Source: Cohaesibacter marisflavi (GTDB taxonomy: Bacteria; Pseudomonadota; Alphaproteobacteria; Rhizobiales; Cohaesibacteraceae). From it: 64,000 nucleotides of DNA. Below, one piece after another: positions 9,209 to 19,223 of the stretch. Below the pieces are notes generated by a model, which was not told where the DNA came from, ran no database searches, and worked only from the letters and a program-made list of their open reading frames with translations. Made by a program: the position numbers and the translations under genes. Numbering within the stretch: the stretch's first letter is position 1; each line of letters starts with the position of its first letter. The DNA is taken from assembly GCF_900115225.1 (NCBI RefSeq), contig NZ_FOVR01000002.1:496001-560000 (forward strand), read 5' to 3'.

Positions 9209-10150
9209 TTAATAGCCCACACCCCGATCAACGATACCGACCATCGGCTCGCCCGCTTCGTTGCGCTTGATCTGCTCGACGATGCATTTCGTCGTGGCAT
9301 ATGGCGCGCTGACGGCAGCGATGTGCGGCGTGATGATGACGTTGGGCAGCTCCCACAACGGGCTGTCAGAGGGCAGGGGCTCCTGCTCGAACACATCCAG
9401 CGAGGCGCCTGCCAGAATGCCCTGATTGATTGCGGTGGCAATATCGTCTTCCACCTGAAGCTTGCCGCGCCCCGCATTGATGATCACCCCACCGCCAAGA
9501 GGGCCATCCTTGGCCAGCTTCTTGAACAGATCGAGATTGAGAATGCCTTCGGTCTCCGGCGTGTGCGGCAGCAGGGAGACCAGAATGTCGGTCTTGCCCA
9601 ACATGGTGTCAAGGCCGTCTGCGCCATGATAGGTCTCAAGGTCTGCGATTTCTTTGGGGGACCGGCTCCAGCCGGAGACGCGATAACCTAAATTCTGCAG
9701 CTTGCGCGCCGCTGCCAGCCCCAGAACGCCGATCCCCAGCACGCCAACCCGGAAGTCTTCTGCGGCAGCATCCGGTATCTGTGTCCAGTCCTTGCGGGAC
9801 TGAAGTTTAAGGCTGCGCAGGCTGTGGCGGTGATGCATCAGAACATTGAGCACCACATATTCGCACATGCGGGCGGTAAGATCATCGCCTATAACCCGTA
9901 CAATGGGCACGTCTGGCAGGTTCGGCTCTTGTGTCAGGAATTCGACACCAGCCCCCAGAGAAAAGATGGCTTTCAGGTTCGGCAGATCATTGAGAAAGGC
10001 CGTGTCGCCCTTCCATGCGAGGGCATACTCGATCTCTTCAAGATTGCCAAGGTTGTCAGACAGGCGGACTTCAGCTTCGGGCAGCAATTTATTCAGATTT
10101 TCGATCCAGGCGGGAATCTCCCAGCCCTTGGCGGTCAGTGCAATTTTCAT
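9209..10150 (-). CDS. ghrA: Glyoxylate/hydroxypyruvate reductase A-type dehydrogenase
   Basis: This 313-residue member of the D-isomer-specific 2-hydroxyacid dehydrogenases has a Rossmann segment GVLGIGVLGLAAARKLQ, the catalytic Arg region NAGRGKLQVEDD, the Glu in DVFEQEPLP, and the catalytic His in TPHIAAVSAP. The GhrA branch reduces glyoxylate and hydroxypyruvate with NADPH. An AAGGA ribosome site precedes the ATG. It converges with the NlpC/P60 gene with only 12 bases between stops. Substrate preference cannot be read from sequence. Confidence 0.85.
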   Translation of the reverse strand: MKIALTAKGWEIPAWIENLNKLLPEAEVRLSDNLGNLEEIEYALAWKGDTAFLNDLPNLKAIFSLGAGVEFLTQEPNLPDVPIVRVIGDDLTARMCEYVVLNVLMHHRHSLRSLKLQSRKDWTQIPDAAAEDFRVGVLGIGVLGLAAARKLQNLGYRVSGWSRSPKEIADLETYHGADGLDTMLGKTDILVSLLPHTPETEGILNLDLFKKLAKDGPLGGGVIINAGRGKLQVEDDIATAINQGILAGASLDVFEQEPLPSDSPLWELPNVIITPHIAAVSAPYATTKCIVEQIKRNEAGEPMVGIVDRGVGY

Positions 10151-10267
10151 GAAATGGTGTCCTTTGGAAGGCTATGGCTCTTTTGGTCGGCACAATAAAG
10201 TTTGTTTGAACCCAATGGCAAGTCAAAGCGACCAAAAGGAAAGCACAGTTCACAAAAGGAGCCCACC

Positions 10268-10513
10268 ATGACACGCAAGACTTGCAGTTTTCTCTTGATT
10301 TTACTTTTGGCAACCCCGGTTTCTGCTCGTTCGATAGTGCCCGCAGGAGATGCGGTATCAGATTTGAAACGCTGCGAGCAGATCCGCAAGGAAGCGATAA
10401 AACACGATGATCGGCATTTGATGAAAGAATATACCGCTTGTATGAACCGCATTCTCCGCGGAGAACCCGCTTTCCCCTCGGGCCCGGTCCAACTGCCAAG
10501 CGATGATGAATAA
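10268..10513 (+). CDS. Small secreted protein of unknown function
   Basis: An 81-residue protein starts at the ATG at 10268, which has AAAGGAG upstream; an upstream in-frame ATG at 10202 would destroy the signal peptide. The N-terminus MTRKTCSFLLILLLATPVSA is a good Sec signal with an A-x-A site. The mature part is short, charged, and holds two cysteines (in LKRCEQIRKEA and EYTACMNR) that could form one disulfide. I do not recognise the family. It is divergent from the ghrA gene. Confidence 0.65.
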   Translation: MTRKTCSFLLILLLATPVSARSIVPAGDAVSDLKRCEQIRKEAIKHDDRHLMKEYTACMNRILRGEPAFPSGPVQLPSDDE

Positions 10514-10655
10514 CATGGTAGTGAAGGTGCAGAGCCGGATGCGAGATCAGCTTAGTAGCTTGTTAACCATGTCCAGATTGGTCGAAGGATATTAAGGTTG
10601 TTTAAAACTCGATGGTGCAATTTCAGGTGGTTTTGACCTCAGCTGACCTTTTGCC

Positions 10656-12185
10656 ATGTTCTTTAAACAATTTTCCAATGTTCTCATTATTCCGGTCGCC
10701 CTGTTTGGCCTCATTGCCTTTGGGCTCGTGAATATCAACGGAGTCTGGCAGAAGAAGCTGGATGCAGAAGCCGAAGGTGTTCATCTAAGCCGCCAGCAAA
10801 TGTCTGAAGAGCTTGATGAAGCCTACGACCTTCTCAATCGCTATCATCCTTACGCCCATCTCTACCGCTCAAGGAAAGAGCTCGATCTGGTCTATGCTGC
10901 GATCAAGAATGATATTCGCCAAGACAATGATCTGGCGACAGCCTACTTGCTGCATGCGCGCATGATGGCGTCTGTCTGCGATTATCACACGAGTATTTTC
11001 GTAGGCGAGCATCGGTTGCCACGGGCATTTGAGCTTTACCGCATCAAATCAACTCTTTGGCCGGTCAGGTCTCGACCGCTGGAGATTCGTGATGACGAGC
11101 TGATGGTTGAGGTCGATGGAGCCATGCGGTCGTTGGTCGAGATCAATGGAACATCGCAAGAGGCATTGCGCGACATGCTGCAGGCGGTTTGGCCCAAGGA
11201 TGGTTGTCTTCCGCCAGACACCGTGAATACGCAGCATTTTCAACTGCTCTATGAAATGGTTTTGCATGGCATGTGGGGAGAGAGACGCGAGGCTGCTTAT
11301 AGTTACACCGACCGTGACAGCACGGCCGAGATCAAGGGAAAGCTGGATTTTGAGGCAAAACGAAGAAGGCCAACGCGACAGAACAAATATATGTCCCAGA
11401 TTCAATTGTTGCACCAATCCGGTTTTGAAAGGCCGCAAAGAAAATCGCAGCGGGGACTATCTGTTGCACAGCCCTATGCCTTCTTTTCCCCCCAGAAGGC
11501 GGCAGTCTATCTCCACCTGCCTGACTTCAAGAGTTATGAAGCTGTAGGCAACGATTATAAAGCGATATTCAGCACTATTCGTGCCCATGAGCCCAAAACC
11601 CTAATCCTGGATTTGAGAGACAGCGGTGGTGGAAATAGCCGGACTGAAATGCTGATAGCGGCACTGCTTGGCGTCGATACTTCCAAATTTGTGAGCTATA
11701 ATGTCTATCGTCATGGAGCGCTTCATCTCCCTGAAAATTACGAGCCCGATGGAATGCTGGAAAATTGGGCTACTAGTTTGGAATCGGAAGTCGCTCAAAC
11801 AGAGCCAAGGGTTGGCGACAATCATATGATTGCGATAAAACCGGAGACGTTTGATGTGCCGGGCCTTGAAAGCAAGCTTTATGTGCTGATCGGGCAACGC
11901 ACTGCCTCAGCTGCCGGTATTTTGGCAGCGCAACTCAGGCAGTTTCGTGGAGCCACCCTTGTGGGCATGCCGACTACCGTACGCGCCAATCGCATGTGCG
12001 CGAGGGCTCCGGGCTCGTTCGAAATGCCCTATAGCAAACTGAAACTGAGGATCCCGATCGTCTGCCTGGTGGATGAGACTTTGCCTGACGGCCGGGTTGA
12101 ACCGGACATCCTGATCGATGGCTATCCGGCCAGTCTCATCGATCGAGAGAGAAAAACCTTGGAATTTGTGCTTGATAAGCTTTAG
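10656..12185 (+). CDS. S41-like peptidase, membrane-anchored
   Basis: The 509-residue protein has an N-terminal hydrophobic anchor (about 8-30) and a C-terminal S41 (tail-specific protease) fold: LILDLRDSGGGNS and a nucleophile region GQRTASAAGILAAQ, with Ser near residue 418, followed by LVGMPTT. No PDZ domain is evident between the N-terminal helical region and the catalytic core, unlike CtpA/Prc. The anchor suggests a periplasmic location. It stands alone, converging with the yejF gene. The substrate is unknown; the Lys general base could not be placed with certainty. Confidence 0.75.
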   Translation: MFFKQFSNVLIIPVALFGLIAFGLVNINGVWQKKLDAEAEGVHLSRQQMSEELDEAYDLLNRYHPYAHLYRSRKELDLVYAAIKNDIRQDNDLATAYLLHARMMASVCDYHTSIFVGEHRLPRAFELYRIKSTLWPVRSRPLEIRDDELMVEVDGAMRSLVEINGTSQEALRDMLQAVWPKDGCLPPDTVNTQHFQLLYEMVLHGMWGERREAAYSYTDRDSTAEIKGKLDFEAKRRRPTRQNKYMSQIQLLHQSGFERPQRKSQRGLSVAQPYAFFSPQKAAVYLHLPDFKSYEAVGNDYKAIFSTIRAHEPKTLILDLRDSGGGNSRTEMLIAALLGVDTSKFVSYNVYRHGALHLPENYEPDGMLENWATSLESEVAQTEPRVGDNHMIAIKPETFDVPGLESKLYVLIGQRTASAAGILAAQLRQFRGATLVGMPTTVRANRMCARAPGSFEMPYSKLKLRIPIVCLVDETLPDGRVEPDILIDGYPASLIDRERKTLEFVLDKL

Positions 12186-12209
12186 CCCGCCTCTTTTTCC
12201 CCAGTCTCT

Positions 12210-13853
12210 TTAATCTGCCACCACACCTTCCGGCGCCGTTTCCATGCGCAAGGCGGCTGCCATGAGGGCCTTGGTATAGTCGGTTTCCGGTGCGTCGAAA
12301 ATCCGCTCGACTATGCCTTCCTCAACCACCTTGCCATTGCGCATGACGATCACGCGGTTGGACAGGGCCCGCACCACCTTGAGGTCATGGCTGATGAACA
12401 GGTAGGTGAGATCATGCTTGGCCTGAAGATCGCGCAAAAGATCGACCACCTGTGCCTGCACGCTCATATCCAGCGCACTGGTCGGCTCGTCCAGCATGAC
12501 GAATTTGGGTTCCAGCACCATGGCGCGAGCAATGGAAATACGCTGGCGCTGCCCGCCGGAAAATTCATGCGGATAGCGATGGCGGGTCTCCGGATCAATG
12601 CCCACTTCCTTGAGCACGGCGACAACCTTGGCGTCACGCTCTTGCGCACTGAGATGGGGAGCATGGATCTCAAGACCCTCATCTACGATCTGGGCAATGG
12701 ACATACGCGGAGACAGGGAGCCGAAGGGATCCTGAAAGACGATCTGCAAATCACCGCGTTTCTCTCGCATGGCCTTGCTGTCGAGGCCATCAAGCGCGTT
12801 GCCCTGAAAGACAATCGGACCCTTCGATGAAATCATGCGTAACAGGGCCAGCCCAAGCGTTGTCTTGCCCGAACCGGATTCTCCCACGATGCCCAGAGTT
12901 TCGCCGGACCGAATGGCAAGGGATATGCCATCCACGGCTTTGATATGCCCCACGGTCTTGCGCAGGAAACCGCGCTTGATCGGGAACCAGACCTTGAGAT
13001 CATCGGTTTCAAGCACGATCGGGGCATCATCTGCCACCGGTCGCGCTCGTCCGCTTGGTTCGGAATTGAGCAGATGCTTGGTATAGGCATGGGAAGGGGT
13101 GGAGAAAATCTGCTCGGTCGGGCCGTGCTCGACAATCTGCCCCTTGGTCATGACGCAGACCTTGTCTGCCAGCTTTTCAACGATGCCCAGATCATGGGTG
13201 ATGAACAACAGCGCCATACCATGGGTCTTCTGAAGCTTGCGCAGAAGCTCAAGGATCTGGGCTTGAACCGTGACGTCAAGCGCCGTGGTTGGCTCATCGG
13301 CGATGAGCAGCTCAGGCTCGTTGGCAAGTGCCATGGCGATCATCACGCGCTGGCGCTGGCCACCCGAAAGCTGATGCGGATAGCTCTTCAGCCGCTTCTC
13401 CGGCTCACGAATGCCCACGTCATTAAGCAGCTCAAGCACCCGGGCGCGAGCCTGTTTTTCGCCCATGCCATGATGGATCGAGAGCACTTCGCCAATCTGC
13501 TTTTCTACCGTATGCAGCGGGTTAAGTGAGCTCATGGGTTCCTGAAAAATCATGGAAATGCGGTTGCCGCGCACCGAACGCAGCGTCTTGTCCGGCGCGT
13601 TGAGCAGGTCGACGCCATCGAACAGCACTTGCCCGGAAGGGTGAGACGCCGCCGGATAGGGCAACAGCTTGAGGATCGATAGAGCCGAGACAGACTTGCC
13701 CGAACCGGACTCGCCCACCAGTGCCATGGTCTCCCCTTTTTCCAGATCAAAGGAGATGCGATCAACGGCCAGCTGTTCCTTGCCCTCCTGCATGAATGCG
13801 ACAGACAGATCCTTGACGGAAAGAAGCGGTGAAGAAGAATGGGTCTTGGTCAT
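12210..13853 (-). CDS. yejF: YejF duplicated ABC ATPase of peptide importer
   Basis: This 547-residue protein carries two ABC ATPase domains in one chain, each with a Walker A GESGSGK(S/T), an LSGGQRQR or FSGGQRQR signature, and a Walker B ending [12 protein letters not shown] or [11 protein letters not shown]. It powers the YejABEF importer, which takes up oligopeptides and, in enteric bacteria, microcin C. The start has a strong GGAGGG site. It is the last gene of the yejA-yejB-yejE-yejF operon, 12 bases after yejE. Confidence 0.92.
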   Translation of the reverse strand: MTKTHSSSPLLSVKDLSVAFMQEGKEQLAVDRISFDLEKGETMALVGESGSGKSVSALSILKLLPYPAASHPSGQVLFDGVDLLNAPDKTLRSVRGNRISMIFQEPMSSLNPLHTVEKQIGEVLSIHHGMGEKQARARVLELLNDVGIREPEKRLKSYPHQLSGGQRQRVMIAMALANEPELLIADEPTTALDVTVQAQILELLRKLQKTHGMALLFITHDLGIVEKLADKVCVMTKGQIVEHGPTEQIFSTPSHAYTKHLLNSEPSGRARPVADDAPIVLETDDLKVWFPIKRGFLRKTVGHIKAVDGISLAIRSGETLGIVGESGSGKTTLGLALLRMISSKGPIVFQGNALDGLDSKAMREKRGDLQIVFQDPFGSLSPRMSIAQIVDEGLEIHAPHLSAQERDAKVVAVLKEVGIDPETRHRYPHEFSGGQRQRISIARAMVLEPKFVMLDEPTSALDMSVQAQVVDLLRDLQAKHDLTYLFISHDLKVVRALSNRVIVMRNGKVVEEGIVERIFDAPETDYTKALMAAALRMETAPEGVVAD

Positions 13854-13865
13854 TGGCTTCCCTCC

Positions 13866-15005
13866 TTAGTGAAATGTCTTGCGCGGATCAAAGGCATCGC
13901 GCACCGCTTCGCCAATAAAGATCAACAGGCTCAGCATGATGGAAATGGACAGGAACCCGGTAATCCCGAGCCACGGAGCCTCGATATTTTTCTTGCCCTG
14001 CGCCAACAGCTCGCCCAGCGAAGGCGAGCCGGGAGGCAAGCCGAAACCAAGGAAATCGAGCGATGTGAGCGTCGTGATGGAGCCATTGAGGATAAAGGGC
14101 ATGAAGGTGAGCGTTGCCACCATGGCGTTGGGCAGCAGATGCCTGAGCATGATGGTGCGGTTGGAAACCCCCAGCGCACGGGCCGCTGAAACATATTCGA
14201 AATTGCGCGCGCGCAGAAATTCGGCGCGCACCACCCCCACAAGCGCCACCCAACTAAAGAGCAGCAGGATGGAAAGCAAGATCCAGAAGCTTGGCGTGAT
14301 GATGGCCGCGATGATGAGCAGCAGATAGAGCTGCGGCACTGAGGTCCAGATTTCGATGAAACGCTGGAAAATGAGGTCCGTCAGGCCGCCGAAATAGCCC
14401 TGAACAGCGCCTGCCGTCACTCCGATGATTGAAGAGAAGAAGGTCAGCGTCAAACCGAACAGAACCGAAATGCGGAAGCCATAGATGAGGCGAGCCAATA
14501 CGTCACGCCCCTGGTCATCCGTACCGATCCAGTTCCAGTTGCCAATGGTGCAGTTGCGGTCATTGACCCCTTCATCAAAGGGCGCGCAACGCACCTCTTT
14601 ATCAAGCATCCAGCTTGGCGGGGCAGGGGCCGGGACAGGCAGATCCATATTGACGGTCTTGTAGCTATAGCGGATCGGCGCCCACAAGATCCAGCCGTTG
14701 GCGTCAATCTCATCCTGAATGAACGGATCGCGATAGTCGGTTACCGGAAGGAAGCCGCCAAATTTGGTTTCCGGATAATCCGTCATCAAGGGTGAGAGGA
14801 TCTCGCCCTTGTAGGAGACCAGAAGCGGCTTGTCGTTGGCAATCAATTCGGCAAACAGCGTCACCAGAAACAGGGCGAGGAACAGCCACAGCGAGATGTA
14901 ACCACGTCGGTTGGCCTTGAAACTCTTGAGGCGCCGCTGGTTGAGCGGAGAAAGGCGATCACGAAAGCTTGGTTTGGCTGGTTTTGTCATGTCTTTGTTG
15001 CTCAT
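13866..15005 (-). CDS. yejE: YejE permease of peptide ABC importer
   Basis: The 379-residue inner-membrane permease has the OppC-type N-terminal helix (about 38-58), a long periplasmic loop (about 60-150), and a BPD_transp_1 domain with the EAA-type loop ARALGVSNRTIMLRHLLPNA. It forms the translocation pore with YejB. A GGGAGG ribosome site precedes the ATG, and the yejB stop is only 2 bases upstream, so it is tightly coupled. Confidence 0.93.
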   Translation of the reverse strand: MSNKDMTKPAKPSFRDRLSPLNQRRLKSFKANRRGYISLWLFLALFLVTLFAELIANDKPLLVSYKGEILSPLMTDYPETKFGGFLPVTDYRDPFIQDEIDANGWILWAPIRYSYKTVNMDLPVPAPAPPSWMLDKEVRCAPFDEGVNDRNCTIGNWNWIGTDDQGRDVLARLIYGFRISVLFGLTLTFFSSIIGVTAGAVQGYFGGLTDLIFQRFIEIWTSVPQLYLLLIIAAIITPSFWILLSILLLFSWVALVGVVRAEFLRARNFEYVSAARALGVSNRTIMLRHLLPNAMVATLTFMPFILNGSITTLTSLDFLGFGLPPGSPSLGELLAQGKKNIEAPWLGITGFLSISIMLSLLIFIGEAVRDAFDPRKTFH

Positions 15006-15007
15006 TC

Positions 15008-16237
15008 CTATACCTCCCTGCTCTCGAAATCGATCCGGGGATCAATGAGCATATAGGTGATATCGGAAACAAGACTGATGAGCAGACCCATCAGCGAGAA
15101 AATGTAAAGCGTGGCGAAGACCACGGCATAATCGCGGTTGATCACGCTTTCAAAGGACAAAAGCCCCAATCCATCGAGCGAGAAAATCGTCTCGATGAGC
15201 AGAGATCCGCCAAAGAAGGCGCCAATGAAAGCTCCGGGGAAACCGGCGATGATGATGAGCATGGCATTGCGGAACACATGGCCATAAAGCACCTGATGTT
15301 CGGTAAGCCCCTTTGCGCGGGCCGTTACCACATATTGCTTGCGGATTTCATCAAGGAAAGAGTTCTTGGTCAAAAGCGTCGTGGTGGCAAAGGCAGAAAG
15401 CGCCATGGCTGTGAGCGGCAAGGCTAAATGCCAGAAATAGTCGAGGATCTTTTCCCACCAGCTGAGATCTGCGAAATTGTCCGAGACAAGTCCGCGCAGG
15501 GGGAACAGATCGAAGAAAGAACCGCCAGCAAACAGCACGATCAGCAAGACCGCAAACAGAAAGCCCGGAATGGCATAGCCGACGATGATGACTGCGCTGG
15601 TCCAGACATCAAATTTGGACCCATCGGATACCGCCTTGCGAATGCCCAGCGGGATGGAAATCAGGTAGGAGATCAGCGTCATCCAGAGACCGAGCGAAAT
15701 GGAAACGGGCATCTTTTCCTTGACCAGCTGCAACACGCTGATATCGCGGAAATAGCTGTTGCCAAAATCGAAAGTGGCGTAGCTGCGCAACATGCCAAGG
15801 AAGCGTTCCAGAGGGGGCTTGTCAAAGCCGAATTGCTTTTCAAGATCCTTGATAAAATCCGGGTCCAACCCCTGTGCGCCACGATATTTGGAGGTGATAT
15901 CCTCACCACCTCCACCGCCGCCGGTTCCCGTTCCGGCAAAATCGCTGCCGCTGCCGGAAATGCGCGCTGTGGCCGACACATCGGTGCCTGTGACCTGTGC
16001 GATAACGCGCTCGACCGGCCCGCCGGGGGCAAACTGGATGACCGCGAAATTGATTGCCATGATCCCGATCAGCGTCGGAATGATCAAGAGGAGACGTCGC
16101 AGAATATAAGCGCCCAAAAAGTCTCTCCATCCTCTGGTCCGGCTTTCTGTCTGATTGCTTGCCGGTTTTGTTTGGTCTCTATCGGGCTTTTTACCCGTTG
16201 TGGCTCTGGCGGATTGAAAGGGGCCATCGTGAGCCAT
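15008..16237 (-). CDS. yejB: YejB permease of peptide ABC importer
   Basis: This is an OppB-type permease whose membrane core begins at [15 protein letters not shown]. The frame is open back to 16381; I prefer the ATG at 16237 because AAAGGG lies just before it and the extra upstream sequence looks unlike the family. The EAA-type loop [20 protein letters not shown] is present. A Gly-rich insert ([12 protein letters not shown]) sits in the first periplasmic loop. A start further downstream, near the first membrane helix, would match the shorter E. coli YejB. Confidence 0.88.
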   Translation of the reverse strand: MAHDGPFQSARATTGKKPDRDQTKPASNQTESRTRGWRDFLGAYILRRLLLIIPTLIGIMAINFAVIQFAPGGPVERVIAQVTGTDVSATARISGSGSDFAGTGTGGGGGGEDITSKYRGAQGLDPDFIKDLEKQFGFDKPPLERFLGMLRSYATFDFGNSYFRDISVLQLVKEKMPVSISLGLWMTLISYLISIPLGIRKAVSDGSKFDVWTSAVIIVGYAIPGFLFAVLLIVLFAGGSFFDLFPLRGLVSDNFADLSWWEKILDYFWHLALPLTAMALSAFATTTLLTKNSFLDEIRKQYVVTARAKGLTEHQVLYGHVFRNAMLIIIAGFPGAFIGAFFGGSLLIETIFSLDGLGLLSFESVINRDYAVVFATLYIFSLMGLLISLVSDITYMLIDPRIDFESREV

Positions 16238-16436
16238 AACCCTTTGGTAACCATAAATCAGAATTTGGTTACCGAATTGCTCAAAGAGACGAAAGAGAGG
16301 GCCTCCTGTCCACCACTCCATCTCGTTTGAGCCAAATCGCGCCCTTGTTCGGGCGTTTGTGCTGTTCCGCAAATGTGGCAAAGCACCAATCCATGAAGCC
16401 TTTTCTCCTCACAAAGCCTCATGGAAAATTGGACAT

Positions 16437-18386
16437 CTACTGCGTCGCTTCGGCAGACCACCAAATCGTGGGGAAGCCCACCGTCATCATCGGCAACGGA
16501 TTTGGATGCTTGAACTTGCTCCAATAAGCGATGCGCGTTGCCGGCATGGTCCAACCGGGAATGATATAATGGTTGGCCAGCAAAACCCGGTCCATTGCCT
16601 TGACGGCGTTGATCAGCCCTTCGCGATCCTTGGCATAGACAACCTTGTCGATGAGGGCGTCCACGGCTGGATTTTTGATGCCCGCATAGTTGGCTGAACC
16701 ATCCCTGTCCGCAGAGGCGGACCCGAAATATTCGCGCTGCTCGTTGCCCGGAGACAGGCTCTGCCCCCAGCCCAAATACACCATGTCATAATCGCGGTTG
16801 CGCACGCGGTTGACATACTGGGCACTGTCCACCACACGTGGGATCAGTTTGATGCCAACGCGCTCCAGAGACGCCTGAAGACGCAGGGCAACCCTCTCGA
16901 AAGCACCACCATTGAGCAGATATTCGATCTCGAAGGCTTCGCCCTTGGCGTTACGCATGACGATTTTCGTCGGGTCGCTGGCGAGCCCTACGGCCACCAT
17001 GATCTTATGCAAAAAGCCGTTGTCGCGCTTTTCCTCGTCCACTTCGGTGCGCGGCTCCCAGCCTGCTTCCTTGAAGAGATCAAGCGCCTTCTTGAGATTG
17101 TCGCGCAGATCTTCACGGCTTTCCACCTTGGGGTTGGTGTAAGGCTCAAAGGCCGAGGCAGGGATCTGGTCGCGCAGCGGTTCCAAAAGATCAAGCACTG
17201 TCCCATCGGCCTCACCGGAAGACGCCAGCTCGGTTCCGAAGAAATAGCTGTTGATGCGGCTATATTGGTCATAGAAGAGCGTGCGGTTCATTTCCTCGAA
17301 ATTGAACACATAATTGAGCGCTTCACGAACCTTTGGATCCTGGAATTTTTCACGTCGCAGGTTCGGGATGAACCCAACCATCACGCCGGACGATTCATCG
17401 GGCACCACTTCCTTTATGACTTTGCCTTCTTCCAAAGCGGGGAAATCATAACCGGTGGCCCATGTCTTGGCGGTGGTTTCGATCCGGAAATCATAAGCAC
17501 CTGATTTGAAGGCCTCGAACATCACCGTATTGTCACGGAAGAATTCATAGCGAACCTTGTCAAAATTATTCTCACCGACATTGATGTTGAGGTCTTTGCC
17601 CCAATAATCATCCACGCGCTCATATTCGACATATTTGCCGGGAGAGAAATCCTTGACCTCATAGGGGCCAGAACCAAGCGGTGGTTCCAGCGTTGCGTGG
17701 CTGATATCGCGCTGTTCGCCTTTGTCGTCGGTCTCGGTCCACCAATGCTTTGGCAGGATCAGCAATTCGCCAACGATGAAGGGCAATTCGCGGTTGCCGG
17801 TCTGATCGAAGGTAAAGGTCACTTCTCGCTCGCCTGTAATCTCGGCAGATTTGACGTGCGAATAGTAGAATTTGCGCTGGGGGTTCAGCTCGATGGATTT
17901 CTCGAAGGACCAGATGACATCTTCCGGCGTGACCGCAACACCATCATGCCAGCGGGCATTTTCGCGCAGGCGATATTTCACATAGGAAAAATCCGGTCCC
18001 ACATACATGGCTTCAGCCAACAGGCCGTAGCTGGTTGAGACTTCATCATAGGAGGGAGTGAACAGGGTTTCATAAATAAGCCCCAACCCGGATGCCGCTT
18101 CGCCCTTGGTCAGGATCGGGTTAAAACTGTCATAGCTCCCTGTGACCGCAAGCCGTGCGGTGCCGCCCTTTGGGGCGTCGGCGTTGACATAATCAAAATG
18201 AGCAAAGTCGCCTTTATATTTCGGTTCACCCATGAGGGAGGAGCCACTGACCCATGTCTCGAATTCTACCGCGCTTGCCGTGCCGTCTCCGTCAATCAGG
18301 TTGAGTGCGCCGCTCGATAAAAGCGCAAGGGAAAGGAACCCGGCTCGGAGGGCCGAAAGGCCGCGACTAGGTAAAGATTGAGACAC
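16437..18386 (-). CDS. yejA: YejA periplasmic peptide-binding protein (SBP family 5)
   Basis: A 649-residue extracellular solute-binding protein starts at a GTG (18386) preceded by AGGAG at good spacing. An N-terminal hydrophobic signal (about 12-30) precedes the family-5 core: FAHFDYVNADAPKGGTARLA, then the RLRENARWHDGVAVTPEDV region typical of dipeptide/oligopeptide binders. It captures the substrate for YejBEF. It opens the operon, with 199 bases between it and the preferred yejB start. Confidence 0.93.
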   Translation of the reverse strand: MSQSLPSRGLSALRAGFLSLALLSSGALNLIDGDGTASAVEFETWVSGSSLMGEPKYKGDFAHFDYVNADAPKGGTARLAVTGSYDSFNPILTKGEAASGLGLIYETLFTPSYDEVSTSYGLLAEAMYVGPDFSYVKYRLRENARWHDGVAVTPEDVIWSFEKSIELNPQRKFYYSHVKSAEITGEREVTFTFDQTGNRELPFIVGELLILPKHWWTETDDKGEQRDISHATLEPPLGSGPYEVKDFSPGKYVEYERVDDYWGKDLNINVGENNFDKVRYEFFRDNTVMFEAFKSGAYDFRIETTAKTWATGYDFPALEEGKVIKEVVPDESSGVMVGFIPNLRREKFQDPKVREALNYVFNFEEMNRTLFYDQYSRINSYFFGTELASSGEADGTVLDLLEPLRDQIPASAFEPYTNPKVESREDLRDNLKKALDLFKEAGWEPRTEVDEEKRDNGFLHKIMVAVGLASDPTKIVMRNAKGEAFEIEYLLNGGAFERVALRLQASLERVGIKLIPRVVDSAQYVNRVRNRDYDMVYLGWGQSLSPGNEQREYFGSASADRDGSANYAGIKNPAVDALIDKVVYAKDREGLINAVKAMDRVLLANHYIIPGWTMPATRIAYWSKFKHPNPLPMMTVGFPTIWWSAEATQ

Positions 18387-18717
18387 TCTGTTTCTCCTGT
18401 GGCACCTTCTTCATCTGGCATTGCGCTTCAAGCGCCGCTCCAGGAAGAAGTGTCGTTACATGATTACGTTGCATATCCAGACAAGCAAAGGCAATGAGCC
18501 CTTAGTCACCGCTCTGACGGTCTTTTGATATCATTCCGATTTGGACCACCTTAGCAAAGCTGACAATGGTCGAGTAGCCGCAATTTCAGGCAAATGCCGT
18601 CTTGAAAAAGTCAACGCATCAAATAATGAAAATGTTCAAAAGCAATAGGACCGGAATATGGCATTTTCTGCCATATTCCGTGAATTTTTCGTAATGATGT
18701 CAATAATCCGGCCGGTT
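18387..18717. other. Intergenic region upstream of yejA and downstream of ybaK
   Basis: About 330 bases without a supported gene. The part next to yejA should carry its promoter. The part next to ybaK holds a strong 12-bp hairpin, listed separately. No other structure stands out. Confidence 0.4.
18652..18680 (-). terminator. Perfect 12-bp hairpin after ybaK
   Basis: CGGAATATGGCA pairs with TGCCATATTCCG around a 5-base loop, 38 bases past the ybaK stop. On the minus strand it is followed by a moderately T-rich stretch, which suits an intrinsic terminator. Confidence 0.6.
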
Positions 18718-19194
18718 TCAGCCAACGCTGAGCGGCTTGGCGTCTGTTGCCTTCATCAGCGCCTGAGGCTCAACCATGAACACGGCGTTGGGCGCGCCAG
18801 CTGCGGCCCAGACTGTCTCGAAAGTAAGCAGATGCGGGTCGATATAGACCTCCATGGGGCAAAGATGGCCCACTGGCGCAACGCCCCCGATGGCGAAGCC
18901 GGTTTCCGAGCGCACCTTCTTCGGGTCGGCCCTATCAAGCGTGGAACCGATCACTTTGGCGGCAAGGTCCATGTCAGCCCTGTTGCTCCCCGCGATAAGC
19001 AGAAGCACCAGATGCTGGTTGTCGTGACGTTCGAAAATGAGGCTCTTGACGATCTGGTCCACTGCGCAGCCGCAGGCAGCAGCCGCGTCTTCCGCAGTCC
19101 GTGTCGTATCCGGCATGGTGACCACTTCGCTTTCGAGCCCCAGGGCATCGATGGCTTCCTGAACGCGAACCTTTGAACTTTTCTTGCCTGCCAT
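18718..19194 (-). CDS. ybaK: YbaK/EbsC-type aminoacyl-tRNA deacylase
   Basis: A 158-residue protein of the YbaK/ProX editing-domain family, which hydrolyses mis-charged tRNA such as Cys-tRNA(Pro). Visible family features are AAAACGCAVDQIVKSLIFE and the late GGVAPVGH segment with the conserved Gly-Gly-x-Pro-Pro/Val-Gly motif. I chose the ATG at 19194, 11 bases after GGAG; an upstream GTG at 19206 overlaps that site. The exact tRNA edited cannot be told from sequence. It follows pncB on the same strand. Confidence 0.85.
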   Translation of the reverse strand: MAGKKSSKVRVQEAIDALGLESEVVTMPDTTRTAEDAAAACGCAVDQIVKSLIFERHDNQHLVLLLIAGSNRADMDLAAKVIGSTLDRADPKKVRSETGFAIGGVAPVGHLCPMEVYIDPHLLTFETVWAAAGAPNAVFMVEPQALMKATDAKPLSVG

Positions 19195-19223
19195 TATCAA
19201 AATCACTCCAAAATCAAACGGAA

